Shown: positions 37,018 to 44,535 of the stretch, in pieces | Layout of the letters: the number at the start of each line of letters is the position of its first letter | Position numbering within the stretch: position 1 is the first letter of the stretch | Assembly: GCA_002389675.1 (NCBI GenBank) | Contig: DGQF01000034.1 | Coordinates: 116,688-180,687 of the forward strand | Source: Gammaproteobacteria bacterium UBA4421 | GTDB lineage: Bacteria > Pseudomonadota > Gammaproteobacteria > Pseudomonadales > Azotimanducaceae | Length of the DNA: 64,000 nucleotides | Direction of reading: 5' to 3' | Made by a program: the position numbers and the translations under genes | The notes under the pieces: model-generated | Told to the model about the DNA's origin: nothing | The model's database searches: none | The model's input: only the letters and a program-made list of their open reading frames with translations

Positions 37018-37794
37018 TTAGCCCGCCTGATTGCGTCCGCGATCTTGTATGGCCGCCCGTCGCGCGGCAACTTTCTCAGAGCGCACTTCTTCTTTGGAAT
37101 GTGCGCGACTGGCTTCAAGTTCAATCTCTATGCCGTTTTCCAAAGTGGTTGCCCAACCCTGATCCATGATCTTTTTGATTGTTTTCCGGGTACGCCTGTC
37201 AGTGGTCGTGATGTCTCTGGCTAGCTGCCTGCAGGTAGTCATCAACGCCTCTGCTGCCACTACTCGATTGACCAGGCCCCATGCGCAGGCAGTTTCGGCG
37301 TCCAGATAGTTTCCTGTGAGGCTCAGTTCCTTGGCTCGATTGATGCCGATTAAGCGCGGTAGGCGTTGCGATAAGCCCCAGCCAGGCACCACGCCCACCC
37401 GTGCGTGGGTGTCCGCAAATTTTGCATTTTCGCTGGCGATCAGAAAATCACACATCAGTGCGATTTCGAAACCGCCGGTGATGGCAAATCCGTTGATCGC
37501 GCCGATAACTGGTTTGCTCATGGCGCCGATAATTTTGCTGAGATCCTCACTGGTAAGGCTGGTTTCTGCAGCAATTTCACCGCCAAGTTCCTTCAGGTCC
37601 AAGCCCACAGTAAATGCGCGGCCTGCGCCCGTTAAAATGACCACTTCAACCGCAGGATCTTGCTCCAACGCGGCGAAAACGTGCGCGATTTGGTTGCGTA
37701 GAGCCGTCGACAATGCGTTTAAGGCTTCGGGTCGATTGAGCGTTACAGTGGCGATGTTTTCATGCTGAGTAACCAACACAAGCGGGTGTTTCAT
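37018..37794 (-). CDS. Enoyl-CoA hydratase/isomerase family protein
   Basis: 258-residue crotonase-fold protein: RPEALNALSTALRNQIAHV, TGAGRAFTVGLDLKELGG and INGFAITGGFEIALMCDFLIAS, with the oxyanion-hole region and CAWGLVNRVV typical of the family. The residue after FEIAL lies near the position of the catalytic Glu. It could be an enoyl-CoA hydratase, dehydratase or isomerase of fatty-acid or steroid beta-oxidation. It is monocistronic as far as neighbours show, and divergent from the long TRAP/Mla operon. Confidence 0.9.
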   Translation of the reverse strand: MKHPLVLVTQHENIATVTLNRPEALNALSTALRNQIAHVFAALEQDPAVEVVILTGAGRAFTVGLDLKELGGEIAAETSLTSEDLSKIIGAMSKPVIGAINGFAITGGFEIALMCDFLIASENAKFADTHARVGVVPGWGLSQRLPRLIGINRAKELSLTGNYLDAETACAWGLVNRVVAAEALMTTCRQLARDITTTDRRTRKTIKKIMDQGWATTLENGIEIELEASRAHSKEEVRSEKVAARRAAIQDRGRNQAG

Positions 37795-37904
37795 GATAGT
37801 AGGTCTCGTAAGGTGTTGTTAAAGAACCAGTCTAGCGGTGAATCTGCTTTCTTCGCAAAGCCGAACACGCTAGCATCTTACGTTTAAACGGCGGTGATTT
37901 GGGG

Positions 37905-38921
37905 GTGAGTGTGCAATTGGCGGACTATATTGTGAGCCAAAGTTTGCAAATCAATAATCGTTGCTTGCGCTATCTGGCAGATTGGGACGTTGACCAAACT
38001 CAGATGTCCGTCAATCATGGACCTGTTCATGCAGAAGCCCATACCGCTTATGCGGAGAGCCTGCTGGCGCTAGACAGCCGTCGATTGGTCAGTTTGTGGT
38101 TGTTGATGCGGCCGGCTTGGAAGAAAAGTGGGGCGCAAACCACTGCCCATGTGGAGACTTTAAGCGTTTGTGCGCAAACACTGACTGAGGCGACGAGCAC
38201 CCGCCGTCTCGCCTTGCGCCTAGCCAATTCTGCGGCGTTGGATCAGGACGCGCAGGCGATCCTGACGGTGGCCCGTAATCTGCCCGCTGAGAATCCGCCC
38301 GCTTGGGATGAATTGAATAATCTATTTGGTCAAGACAGTCATTTCTGGCGTAAGTCGCGGGGTTTTAATGTGCTCGATGATGCCGCCTTGCAGGCGCGGG
38401 TATCTCGCAGCTATCGCAAAGCTTATCGCTTACGCAATTGCCTTGGTGAAGATGTTGGTGCAGGGGAAGATCGAGCGTTTTTGGCGGTGAAGTTGCATCG
38501 TTGGGTACAACTGAGTGTTCACCAACTTGAGCTTTTGCGCTCAGGATTGTCAGATGCGGGCCGGGCGCAATTATGGTATCTCGATAAGTTGTCCGACACG
38601 CTGCGCACGCGCGCTGATTTACAGCGACTCAAACAAGCAACAGTCTTGCTTCATATTGCGCCATCAGCGCGCACGCAGGTTGAGTTCTATGTAGATCAGC
38701 AGATTGGAAAAATGGATATGCGTATAGCTCGCCTGGTTAAAGGCGCTTTCTCTTCAAAGCCGAAATCGATGGCGCTGGCGCTAGAGCAGGCTGTAGGTGA
38801 TTTAGGCCTACGTTCGGTCAGTTTGATGCAACCCGCAGGGGTGGCAGTTCGACCGGATGAGATGGCGACTCAACAGATGACGGCTGAGCAACCCAGTATG
38901 GGTTTGCCCGATCGAGAATAG
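37905..38921 (+). CDS. Hypothetical protein with a possible divergent CHAD-like helical domain
   Basis: 338-residue soluble protein, almost all helical. In the second half, SRSYRKAYRLRNCL followed by VKLHRWVQLSVHQLELLRSG and WYLDKLSDTLRTRADLQRL resembles the C-terminal repeat of CHAD (polyphosphate-binding) domains, with the typical His/Arg/Lys-rich helix pairs partly lost. The first half may be the other repeat. The start is taken at GTG 37905; TTG 37899 and GTG 37911 are alternatives. It is the first gene of a long operon, 4 bases before the selenoprotein gene, so it is probably co-expressed with it. Confidence 0.55.
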   Translation: MSVQLADYIVSQSLQINNRCLRYLADWDVDQTQMSVNHGPVHAEAHTAYAESLLALDSRRLVSLWLLMRPAWKKSGAQTTAHVETLSVCAQTLTEATSTRRLALRLANSAALDQDAQAILTVARNLPAENPPAWDELNNLFGQDSHFWRKSRGFNVLDDAALQARVSRSYRKAYRLRNCLGEDVGAGEDRAFLAVKLHRWVQLSVHQLELLRSGLSDAGRAQLWYLDKLSDTLRTRADLQRLKQATVLLHIAPSARTQVEFYVDQQIGKMDMRIARLVKGAFSSKPKSMALALEQAVGDLGLRSVSLMQPAGVAVRPDEMATQQMTAEQPSMGLPDRE

Positions 38922-38925
38922 CGGC

Positions 38926-39516
38926 ATGCGTGGCGACAGAGTTGTGTTGAAGCGCGGGCTTTTTATGCTGCTGACGCTAATGTGTTTCATCAAACCTGTT
39001 TGGGCGGTTGACCATGGTACATCTTGGGGCCCGGATGTAGGCACTAAGGCCGTTGAGGTGGCTGCGCATGATCAAACAGGGTCTCCCCGGATTTTGAGTG
39101 ATTTGGCCGGTGAGCAGGGGCTGCTGTTGCTCCTGAGTCGCTCCGTCGTCTGGTGAAGTTATTGCAGAGACCAGTTGGTTCAATTGGCGAGGTGGCAGGA
39201 ACGATTTGATCAACTTGGGGTCAATGTTGCAGGTATGACCTACGACGGCATTTCCGGGCTTGCAAGTTTTCATGCGCAGCAACAGTTGGCCTTTCCTCTG
39301 CTGCGTGACGTAGGGGCTAAACATGTGAATGCCCTTGGGGTGCGGAATCAGGATTACAGCGCAGGGCACCAAGCCTATGGAATACCGCATCCAGGCATTT
39401 TGCTGATTGCGCCTGATGGTATGTTGTTAGCAAAATTTGCTGAACCAGGGTTCAAGGAACGACCGAGTTTTGAACACGTTTATGAGGAAGTTGAGAAAAT
39501 TGTACAACTGCGTTGA
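38926..39516 (+). CDS. Selenocysteine-containing redoxin (thioredoxin-fold, UxxC), TGA recoded
   Basis: Read through a TGA at 39154-39156, the two half-frames join into one 196-residue redoxin/peroxiredoxin-like protein without frame change. A signal peptide (LFMLLTLMCFIKPVWA, cleavage before VDHG) is followed by a redoxin domain. The TGA falls in SRSVVW-U-SYCRDQL, where family relatives carry C-x-x-C (as in RSADWCPYCK), so the motif is UxxC with Sec77 and Cys80. Downstream are VNVAGMTYDG, FPLLRD and PHPGILLIAPDG, typical of the fold. A SECIS-like hairpin follows the TGA. It is probably a periplasmic thiol oxidoreductase. Standard annotation would report two truncated genes or a pseudogene. 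Confidence 0.85.
39171..39187 (+). promoter_or_regulatory. Bacterial SECIS-like hairpin of the selenoprotein
   Basis: CCAGTTG GTT CAATTGG forms a 7-bp stem (one G-U pair) with a 3-base GUU apical loop whose first base is G. It starts 14 bases after the TGA and its loop is 21 bases after it, within the distance range and loop rule described for bacterial SECIS elements read by SelB. It lies inside the coding frame, as expected in bacteria. Confidence 0.75.
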
Positions 39517-39541
39517 TGCTCAAATGGCGGCAATACTTTTG

Positions 39542-40405
39542 ATGGCGCGCCGGTTAGGTCGCCTCCTGATTTTGATGAGTCTGCTGGCCGGTGGCCTGGC
39601 AGGCTGTAGTGCTTTGGTGAGTTCAACGACGCAGTCGTTTGCGGAAGATCTGTCGACGGCGATTTTGGATAACGATGATTTGGAAATGATCCGCGATGGT
39701 GCGCCGGCTTATCTGATTTTGGTGGATACTCTGGTGTCCAGGTCACCAACAGATCCCTACATGTTGCAGCAGTCAGCCAAACTGCATTCTGCCTATGCGG
39801 CCGCGTTTGTGATGGACTCGCGCAGAGCCAAGCTATTGCATGCCAAAGCTAAGCGTCAAGCCCTGGATTCGGTCTGCTACGCGTTGAAAAACAGTTGCAA
39901 GCTCGACGAGCGTCCTTATCGAGAATTTGAGGCTTGGTCCGCTCAGCTTGGTCTAAAAGATGCCCCCATTATATATAATTTGGCGGTCACCTGGGCAGGC
40001 TGGGTTCAGGCCAATAGTGATGATTTCAATGCCATTGCCGAGTTGGCGCGTGTGAAAGCGCTGATGCTGCAAATCGCGCGTCTAGACCCAGCGTACGATA
40101 ATGGTGGTGTTGCGTTATATTTGGGCGTGTTGGAAACGCTTTTCCCTCCTGCCATGGGGGGTAAGCCCGAGGTGGGAAGGCAATACTTTGAACAAGCGAT
40201 AGCGGCATCTCAGGGTAGAAATTTGATGGCTAAGGTCATGTTTGCAGAGCAGTACGCTCGCTTGGTGTTCAACCGAACACTGCATGATGAATTATTGGAA
40301 CAAGTCAGTGGGGCGCCTGCGCGTGCAGAGGGTTTGACGCTGATGAACACGGTGGCTAAAGAACAGGCTCAGCGCCTTTTGGATTCTGCGGATGATTATT
40401 TCTAG
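39542..40405 (+). CDS. TatT-family lipoprotein (TRAP-transporter-associated TPR component)
   Basis: 287-residue lipoprotein: MARRLGRLLILMSLLAG with a lipobox LAGC, then an all-helical TPR-like body (ALKNSCKLDERPYREFEAW, LDPAYDNGGVALYLGVLETL). The TAtT family was described in Treponema as a partner of a TRAP substrate-binding protein (TPAT transporters) proposed to carry hydrophobic ligands. The DctP gene follows directly (14-base overlap), confirming the association. ATG 39542 is favoured; ATG 39524 is an alternative six codons upstream. Confidence 0.85.
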   Translation: MARRLGRLLILMSLLAGGLAGCSALVSSTTQSFAEDLSTAILDNDDLEMIRDGAPAYLILVDTLVSRSPTDPYMLQQSAKLHSAYAAAFVMDSRRAKLLHAKAKRQALDSVCYALKNSCKLDERPYREFEAWSAQLGLKDAPIIYNLAVTWAGWVQANSDDFNAIAELARVKALMLQIARLDPAYDNGGVALYLGVLETLFPPAMGGKPEVGRQYFEQAIAASQGRNLMAKVMFAEQYARLVFNRTLHDELLEQVSGAPARAEGLTLMNTVAKEQAQRLLDSADDYF

Positions 40406-41399
40406 ATACGTTTGGGCCAGCTTGGCGGTTTTGCTGCTGATTTCAAGTTGGGGTGCACACGCAGCGACTTTAAAAATAGCGACGATCTCGCCCGAGGGGT
40501 CTGCTTGGATGGCCGCTCTGCGAGAACATGGCAAAGCCATCGAGCAACGCACAGATGGCGCGGTGAAGCTCAAGTTTTACCCTGGCGGGGTGATGGGGGA
40601 TGACAAAGCGGTCTTGCGCAAAATTCGAGTGGGGCAGCTGCACGGCGCTGTATTGACAGCGGGGGGCATGCTGCAAAATTACCCGGATATTTCGCTGTAT
40701 AACCTGCCGATGATGTTTCGCAGTAACGCAGAAATCGACTATGTGCGTCAGACGATGGACGCAGATTTGATGCAGGGTTTGCGTGCGCAAAAATTTGTTG
40801 GATTTGGTTTGGCTGAGGTTGGTTTTGCCTATCCGATGACACAGGTACCCGCGACCAGCGTGCAACAGATGCGGGAATTAAAGGTGTGGACCCCAGATAA
40901 CGATTTAGGGTCATTACATGCGTTCAACGCATTTGACGTGTCGCCTATTCCCTTGCCTATGTCTGATGTACTGGCGGGTTTGCAAACGGGTCTGATCAAT
41001 AGTGTGGCGTCACCACCGATTGGCACCATCGCGCTGCAGTGGCATACGCAGGTTCAATACGGTCTTGAACTGCCGCTGCTGTATGTTTACGGTTTGTGCG
41101 TTATGGCGGAACGACCTTTTGAAAAACTGACGCCAGAACATCAGGCTATCGTTGAGCAGGAGCTCAGTCTAGCGGTGCAACGGGTTGATGAATCCTCACG
41201 TCGAGACCACGAAAGTGCTAAGTCAGCCTTGGTTAAGCAAGGTATTGTTTGGCAATCGCCCAGTGAAGGTGAGCTTCAAGAGTGGCTTAATCTCGCCGAG
41301 ATAGCCCGTCAGAAGCTGATTGATACCAACTATGTGTCTGCCCCCATCTATCAGAAAACACTTGATTTACTGAGCGAGTATCGGTCCGCAGGTGATTAG
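40392..41399 (+). CDS. dctP: TRAP transporter substrate-binding protein (DctP family)
   Basis: 335-residue periplasmic protein with an N-terminal signal peptide ending WGAHA and a DctP-fold body. It shows KIATISPEGSAWMAALREHGKAI, then VKLKFYPGGVMGDDKAVLRKI and GGMLQNYPDISLYNLPMMFR. The ligand is unknown; the canonical carboxylate-binding Arg motif should be checked in an alignment. It is coupled to tatT upstream and to the small permease downstream (8-base overlap). Confidence 0.93.
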   Translation: MIISRYVWASLAVLLLISSWGAHAATLKIATISPEGSAWMAALREHGKAIEQRTDGAVKLKFYPGGVMGDDKAVLRKIRVGQLHGAVLTAGGMLQNYPDISLYNLPMMFRSNAEIDYVRQTMDADLMQGLRAQKFVGFGLAEVGFAYPMTQVPATSVQQMRELKVWTPDNDLGSLHAFNAFDVSPIPLPMSDVLAGLQTGLINSVASPPIGTIALQWHTQVQYGLELPLLYVYGLCVMAERPFEKLTPEHQAIVEQELSLAVQRVDESSRRDHESAKSALVKQGIVWQSPSEGELQEWLNLAEIARQKLIDTNYVSAPIYQKTLDLLSEYRSAGD

Positions 41400-41862
41400 C
41401 CGGCTGATCAACCTGGTGCTGCGTATCGAAGACGCGCTGCTGGCTGTTTTACTGACGGCCATGATTGGTATTGCTGCGGGTCAGGTGCTTTTGCGCAATC
41501 TCTTTGATGATGGTTTTTTCTGGGGGGACAGCGCGGTGCGTGTCGCTGTGCTGTGGATTGCCATGTTGGGTGCAATGGTGGCCTCTAGGCGGGACGAACA
41601 TATTCGGATTGATATTGCCGGTCGTTATTTACCTGAAACCTTGAAAAAGTATGTGGATCGCCTGGTCTGTCTTGCTACCTGTGTTCTGCTCATGATTTTT
41701 ACTTGGCACAGTATTGATTTTGTGCGCTATGAATATGAAGACGGTACCCTGGCGTTTGCTTTTGTGCCCGCCTGGCTCTGTGAGGTCATCATACCCGTGG
41801 GAGCGGGCGTGATGAGTCTACGTTATGGTCTCTTGGCCGTTAGGCGGCGGCAACCCACATGA
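41392..41862 (+). CDS. dctQ: TRAP transporter small permease subunit (DctQ)
   Basis: 156-residue membrane protein with four helices of the DctQ type: EDALLAVLLTAMIGIAAGQ, WGDSAVRVAVLWIAMLGAMVAS, and then CLATCVLLMIF and CEVIIPVGAGVMSL segments. It starts with GTG at 41392, overlapping the dctP stop. It pairs with the large permease to form the sodium-driven translocator. The stop is shared with dctM as ATGA. Confidence 0.92.
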   Translation: MISRLINLVLRIEDALLAVLLTAMIGIAAGQVLLRNLFDDGFFWGDSAVRVAVLWIAMLGAMVASRRDEHIRIDIAGRYLPETLKKYVDRLVCLATCVLLMIFTWHSIDFVRYEYEDGTLAFAFVPAWLCEVIIPVGAGVMSLRYGLLAVRRRQPT

Positions 41863-43139
41863 TTGTGCTGGGTGTGGCTCTATTAGTGCTTTTGGCGATA
41901 GCCGGAACGCCGCTGTTCGCCGTGCTGCTAGGGGCAGCGATGCTGGGTTTCTACAGCGCAGATATAGACTTGGCGATTATTGCAATTGAGCTGTATCGCA
42001 TTGTCGATACCCCTTTATTGGTTGCATTACCATTATTCACCTTCAGCGGATACTTGCTCAGTGCGGCAAAAACCTCTGAGCGTTTGGTTGACTTGGTGCA
42101 GAGTATGTTCGGCTGGTTACCCAGCGGCTTGGCCATCGTCGGGTTTGTCACTTGTGCGGTATTTACGGCGTTGACCGGTGCCTCGGGAGTGACCATTGTA
42201 GCGCTCGGTGCGCTGCTCCTGCCGGCTTTGAAACAAGCAGGATTTTCCGAGCGCTACAGCATGGGTTTGATTACATCATCGGGCAGTTTGGGTTTGCTTT
42301 TGGTGCCGTCTGTGCCGCTTATTTTGTACGGCATCATTGCCCAGCAGATAGGGGTGGGTGAGCCTTTTACCATCGTCGACTTGTTTATAGCGGGTGTTTT
42401 GCCGCTGCTGCTGATGCTTGGTTTGTTGACCGCTTGGACGTTGTGGGTCCACCGGGGTGGGGTTATTCCTCGAACGCGTTTCACTTGGCCGAAGGTGAGA
42501 AAATCATTGATTGCCGCGCGCTGGGAGTTGCCTCTACCGTTTATTGTTTTGGGCGGCGTGTTTACCGGCGTATTTGCGGTTTCTGAAGCGGCGGCTGTTA
42601 CGGCGCTGTATGTTCTCATTGCTGAGGTGGTCCTTTACCGAGAAATAAAGATCTCGCAGGTGCCTAAAATCATGGTTTCATCTATGACAATGGTCGGCGG
42701 CATATTGCTGATTTTGGGTATTGCATTGGCATTTACCAACTTTTTAGTGGACGCTGAAGTCCCGCAGTATTTGTTTGAGTTGATGCAGCGATATATCTCA
42801 AGTCCGCTTGGGTTTTTGCTGTTTTTAAACATTTTGCTTTTGTTTCTTGGGGCCATACTGGATATTTTCTCGGCGATTGTGATTATGGTGCCACTGTTGT
42901 TACCCGTTGCAGCCAGCTATGGTATCCACCCTGTACATTTGGGGATTGTCTTTTTGGCCAATATGCAGATTGGGTATTTCACGCCGCCGGTGGGTATGAA
43001 TTTATTTATTGCCAGTTATCGGTTCGATAAGCCGTTGTTAGAGCTTTATCGAGCGGCATGGCCGTTTATGGTGGTCCTGTTGGTGGCTTTGGGTGTCATT
43101 ACTTATGTGCCGGCGTTGAGTTTATGGTTGATTCAATAG
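41859..43139 (+). CDS. dctM: TRAP transporter large permease subunit (DctM)
   Basis: 426-residue, roughly 12-helix ion-transporter-superfamily permease. Characteristic segments are TPLLVALPLFTFSGYLLS, FTALTGASGVTIVALGALLLP, SSGSLGLLLVPSVPLILYG and the C-terminal GYFTPPVGMNLFIAS. Its ATG overlaps the dctQ stop as ATGA. It uses a sodium gradient, which suits a marine organism. Confidence 0.94.
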   Translation: MIVLGVALLVLLAIAGTPLFAVLLGAAMLGFYSADIDLAIIAIELYRIVDTPLLVALPLFTFSGYLLSAAKTSERLVDLVQSMFGWLPSGLAIVGFVTCAVFTALTGASGVTIVALGALLLPALKQAGFSERYSMGLITSSGSLGLLLVPSVPLILYGIIAQQIGVGEPFTIVDLFIAGVLPLLLMLGLLTAWTLWVHRGGVIPRTRFTWPKVRKSLIAARWELPLPFIVLGGVFTGVFAVSEAAAVTALYVLIAEVVLYREIKISQVPKIMVSSMTMVGGILLILGIALAFTNFLVDAEVPQYLFELMQRYISSPLGFLLFLNILLLFLGAILDIFSAIVIMVPLLLPVAASYGIHPVHLGIVFLANMQIGYFTPPVGMNLFIASYRFDKPLLELYRAAWPFMVVLLVALGVITYVPALSLWLIQ

Positions 43140-43771
43140 GGGTCGAGAGCCAAGATCGGCTGTCCCCCGGGGTGTCGCGGGTGAGGGTTTTTCTGTTCAT
43201 AGGCCTGATCTGTTTAAGTGTGGTTTGGATAGGAAGTGCGCGTGCGGAATCATCGCCTGCGGCGATTGCACAAGGCACAGTTGACCAGTTTCATGCCGCG
43301 TTAAACGCTGCCATCGAGATTGATAAGCACCGCGATCGCGAGTCTGCTTTATTGCCGGTAGTTCAGGGCCTGTTTGATGTGCCGCGTATCGCAGCGATTA
43401 GTCTTGGGCGTACTTGGCGGAAACTCGATGGCGGGCAAAAAGACGAATTTGTGCAGCTGTTGACGCAACTGATCGCGGCAACTTATGCAGGCCGTTTTTC
43501 TTCGGCAAGCGATCTTGAGTTTGATGTTGAAGAGGTGGCGGCGGTAAAACAAGGCCATGTCGTGCGCACTCAACTGCGCCGTGATGAGGGCAAGGATGTT
43601 TCGTTAGACTACCTTTTGCACGATGGGCGAATTTTCAACGTGATTGCCGATGGCGTGAGTGATTTGTCGTTGCGACGAGCGGATTACAACAGCATTATCA
43701 AAAATGAAGGGTATGTGCAGCTCACGGTTTACGTCCGAGCAAAGTTAACTCAGGCCAGAGATTTGCCGTGA
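43124..43771 (+). CDS. MlaC/HpnM-like periplasmic lipid-binding protein
   Basis: 215-residue protein (ATG 43124, overlapping the end of dctM; a GTG at 43172 is an alternative). An N-terminal hydrophobic segment (VFLFIGLICLSVVWIGSARA) is followed by the MlaC fold (ALLPVVQGLFDVPRIAAISLG, FVQLLTQLIAATYAGRF, SLDYLLHDGRIFNVIADGVSDLSL). MlaC ferries phospholipids across the periplasm; the HpnM relative goes with hopanoid transporters. Here it sits between TRAP permease and MlaA, all in one operon. Confidence 0.88.
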   Translation: MVDSIGVESQDRLSPGVSRVRVFLFIGLICLSVVWIGSARAESSPAAIAQGTVDQFHAALNAAIEIDKHRDRESALLPVVQGLFDVPRIAAISLGRTWRKLDGGQKDEFVQLLTQLIAATYAGRFSSASDLEFDVEEVAAVKQGHVVRTQLRRDEGKDVSLDYLLHDGRIFNVIADGVSDLSLRRADYNSIIKNEGYVQLTVYVRAKLTQARDLP

Positions 43772-44535
43772 GATGCAGAGCGATAGTTTTGCTGATGGGC
43801 GGGCTGCTCTTAAGTGCATGTTCCACACTAGAGGGTCCAGCATATGGTGTTTATGACCCGTATGAGTCGTCTAACCGCACCCTCTATGACGTGACGGACA
43901 CGGTCGATCAAGCGGTAATGATACCTGTGGCAAAGGGATATGACGTGGTTGTGCCCAATGCCCTGCAGCAGGGAGTGCTCAACGTATTTCAAAATCTGCG
44001 TGGTGTAGGCAGTGGTATAAATGGATTTTTACAAGGCAAACCCAAAGCAGGTCTGACCGATTTGACCCGCGTCGTGATTAATTCTACGTTTGGCGTTGGT
44101 GGCCTATTTGACCTTGCGTCGCGGGCCGGCCTGCAGAATCAAGATGAAGATTTTGGCCAAACTTTGGCCGTTTGGGGGGTGAAGCGATCACGTTATATCT
44201 ACTTTCCGTTTTTGGGTCCTTCCACGATTCGAGATCTACCCTCGGCCCTTTTTCGCGGTGCGGTGCCTGGCCTGATATTAGGCCGCTCATACCATTGGAG
44301 CGTTACCGTAGTGGATGTTGTCAGTAGTCGTGCAAATTTGCTGACAGCAACAGGTGTGCGTGATGCCAGCGCGATTGACCCCTACGCGTTCACTCGAGAT
44401 GCTTTTTACCAGAGACGGCAATTTCAGATCTACGACGGAAGTCCGCCGCTGGATGCTTTTTTTGACGATTTTGAGGACCTTGATGGGTTTGATGAGCCCT
44501 ACGAGGAACAAGAGTCTGCGGCATTAGATGAATAG
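43768..44535 (+). CDS. mlaA: MlaA (VacJ) family outer-membrane lipoprotein
   Basis: 255-residue lipoprotein with a signal ending LLSACST and the MlaA body: YDPYESSNRTLYDVTD, then NVFQNLRGVGSGINGFLQGK, STFGVGGLFDLASRAGL, FGQTLAVWGVKRSRYIYFPFLGPSTIRD. MlaA removes phospholipids from the outer leaflet of the outer membrane in a ring complex with porins. The C-terminal tail is acidic (FDDFEDLDGFDEPYEEQE). GTG start at 43768 overlaps the MlaC stop (GTGA); its stop overlaps the MMPL gene. Confidence 0.94.
   Translation: MRCRAIVLLMGGLLLSACSTLEGPAYGVYDPYESSNRTLYDVTDTVDQAVMIPVAKGYDVVVPNALQQGVLNVFQNLRGVGSGINGFLQGKPKAGLTDLTRVVINSTFGVGGLFDLASRAGLQNQDEDFGQTLAVWGVKRSRYIYFPFLGPSTIRDLPSALFRGAVPGLILGRSYHWSVTVVDVVSSRANLLTATGVRDASAIDPYAFTRDAFYQRRQFQIYDGSPPLDAFFDDFEDLDGFDEPYEEQESAALDE

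Noticed and set aside
38926-39156. A 76-residue ORF followed by a separate 113-residue ORF at 39175-39516 (two genes or a broken pseudogene)
   Set aside because: The frame continues through a single TGA at the catalytic Cys position and a SECIS-like hairpin follows, so one selenoprotein gene explains both.
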